64,000 nt of DNA from Ancylobacter rudongensis (GTDB lineage: Bacteria > Pseudomonadota > Alphaproteobacteria > Rhizobiales > Xanthobacteraceae), in assembly GCF_900100155.1 (NCBI RefSeq), contig NZ_FMTP01000001.1, positions 806,001 through 870,000 of the forward strand, given 5' to 3'. A program made the translations under genes and the position numbers. This document shows positions 63,285-64,000 of the stretch, piece by piece (the first letter of the stretch is position 1; each line of letters begins with the position of its first letter). The notes beneath the pieces were generated by a model. The model searched no databases. It was given only the letters and a program-made list of their open reading frames with translations, and was not told the origin of the DNA.

Positions 63285-64000
63285 ATGACCGAGGCCACCC
63301 CATCGCCCGCGTCGCCCGCCGGCAGCTTCGCGCCGCTGCGGCGCCCGGTCTTCGCCGTCCTCTGGGCCGCCACCGTGCTGGGCAATACCGGCAGCTTCAT
63401 GCGCGATGTCGCCAGCGCCTGGCTGGTGACGGACCTTTCCGCCTCGCCCGCCGCCGTCGCCGCGGTCCAGGCCGCCGGCATGCTGCCGATCTTCCTGCTC
63501 GCCATACCGGCCGGCGTACTGTCCGATATTCTCGACCGGCGCAAATTCCTGATCTTCATCCAGATCATGCTGGGCTGCGTCAGCGCCACGCTGATGCTGT
63601 TGTCGGCGAGCGGCCTCGTCACCGTGTCGGGGCTCATCATGCTCACCTTCGTCGGCGGCATCGGCGCGGCGCTGATGGGGCCGACCTGGCAGTCCATCGT
63701 GCCCGAGCTGGTGCCGCGCGGCGAACTGAAGAGCGCGGTCGCGCTCAATTCGCTGGGCATCAACATCGCCCGTTCCATCGGGCCGGCCGTCGGCGGCATG
63801 CTGCTCGCCGCCTTCGGCGCGGCCGTGACCTATGGGGCGGATGTCGCCAGCTACCTCATCGTGATCGCCGCCCTGCTGTGGTGGAAGCGGCCGGCGAACA
63901 CGCAGGACGAACTGAGCGAGCATTTCGGCGGCGCCTTCCGGGCCGGGCTGCGCTATGCCCGCTCCAGCCGCGAGCTGCATGTGGTGCTGCTGCGCGCCGC
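63285..64000 (+). CDS. MFS transporter (DUF894/enterobactin-exporter type), 3' truncated by window edge
   Basis: Frame open from the ATG at 63285 to the window end (238 residues visible) with an AGAAGGAGAC site upstream. It starts MTEATPSPASPAGSF and has hydrophobic segments such as FAVLWAATVLGNTG, MLPIFLLAIPAGVLSD with the MFS loop DILDRRKF, and a later GPTWQSIVPELVPRGELKSAVALNS, all typical of the MFS_3/EntS-like group. It would export or import a product related to the amidohydrolase operon. The C-terminal half is outside the window. Confidence 0.87.
   Translation, partial: MTEATPSPASPAGSFAPLRRPVFAVLWAATVLGNTGSFMRDVASAWLVTDLSASPAAVAAVQAAGMLPIFLLAIPAGVLSDILDRRKFLIFIQIMLGCVSATLMLLSASGLVTVSGLIMLTFVGGIGAALMGPTWQSIVPELVPRGELKSAVALNSLGINIARSIGPAVGGMLLAAFGAAVTYGADVASYLIVIAALLWWKRPANTQDELSEHFGGAFRAGLRYARSSRELHVVLLRA

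Noticed and set aside
61370-63799. An open frame of 809 codons on the minus strand, antisense to the amidohydrolase and the MFS gene
   Set aside because: It is longer than most genes here but is Arg/His/Gly/Ala-rich with no recognisable domain, and both plus-strand genes have clear family motifs. It is a by-product of the high GC content.

Overview
The window is GC-rich, densely packed, methylotroph-type alphaproteobacterial DNA. An mxa methanol dehydrogenase cluster, ChvE-GguA-GguB, DUF1488, FCD-type GntR regulators, a REP-like palindrome pair and non-phosphorylative sugar oxidation together suggest Hyphomicrobiales, most likely Xanthobacteraceae (Ancylobacter/Starkeya/Xanthobacter type). 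The genus is an inference. No rRNA, tRNA, CRISPR array or intact insertion sequence was seen.

Layout. (1) 1-7967: 3' part of the methanol dehydrogenase operon, mxaJ(partial)-G-I-R-S-A-C-K-L-D, with a very stable hairpin between the structural genes (mxaJGI) and the assembly genes (mxaRSACKLD). (2) 7964-10299: a YVTN beta-propeller protein whose signal peptide is built of 15-bp tandem repeats, and three small hypothetical proteins. (3) 10528-29395: a sugar-acid catabolic island of two complete ABC importers (YtfQRT-YjfF type and ChvE-GguAB type) around a GntR regulator, two IlvD/Edd dehydratases, a KDPG-family-type pentonate dehydratase, ketoglutarate semialdehyde dehydrogenase, a Gfo/Idh sugar dehydrogenase, a lactonase, and DgoK/DgoA. 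Together these can oxidise L-arabinose and D-xylose to 2-oxoglutarate and D-galactose to pyruvate plus glyceraldehyde 3-phosphate. (4) 29514-33259: an SbcD/SbcC-like pair without a zinc hook. (5) 33275-45145: a D-lactate/D-2-hydroxyglutarate-type FAD oxidase, a second GntR regulator, and a divergent operon with DUF1185, a three-domain hydrolase/flavin reductase/Nudix-like fusion, an LLM flavin monooxygenase, an aldehyde dehydrogenase, a NIPSNAP protein and a PotDBCA-type importer. This looks like an uncharacterised monooxygenase pathway for a cationic or amide substrate. (6) 45343-48736: a small HTH protein and a heptose-sugar nucleotide locus (GmhA; HddA; fused nucleotidyltransferase-GmhB). 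(7) 49143-56113: formamidase operon (fmdA, AmiS/UreI channel, FmdB) flanked by an OmpR-type regulator, a REC-kinase, and an NCS1 transporter fused through a Cys-rich module to a histidine kinase. (8) 56317-64000: a LysR remnant, a MASE4 histidine kinase with FixJ-like regulator and a lone receiver, then isochorismatase-like hydrolase, Tat-signal alpha/beta hydrolase, XapX protein, amidohydrolase and a partial MFS exporter.

Most interesting: the transporter-kinase fusion beside the formamidase genes, and the Rut-like fusion operon. Several regulatory elements also stand out: palindromic operators, direct repeats, and a recurring stem-loop placed directly after each of the three ABC binding-protein genes.
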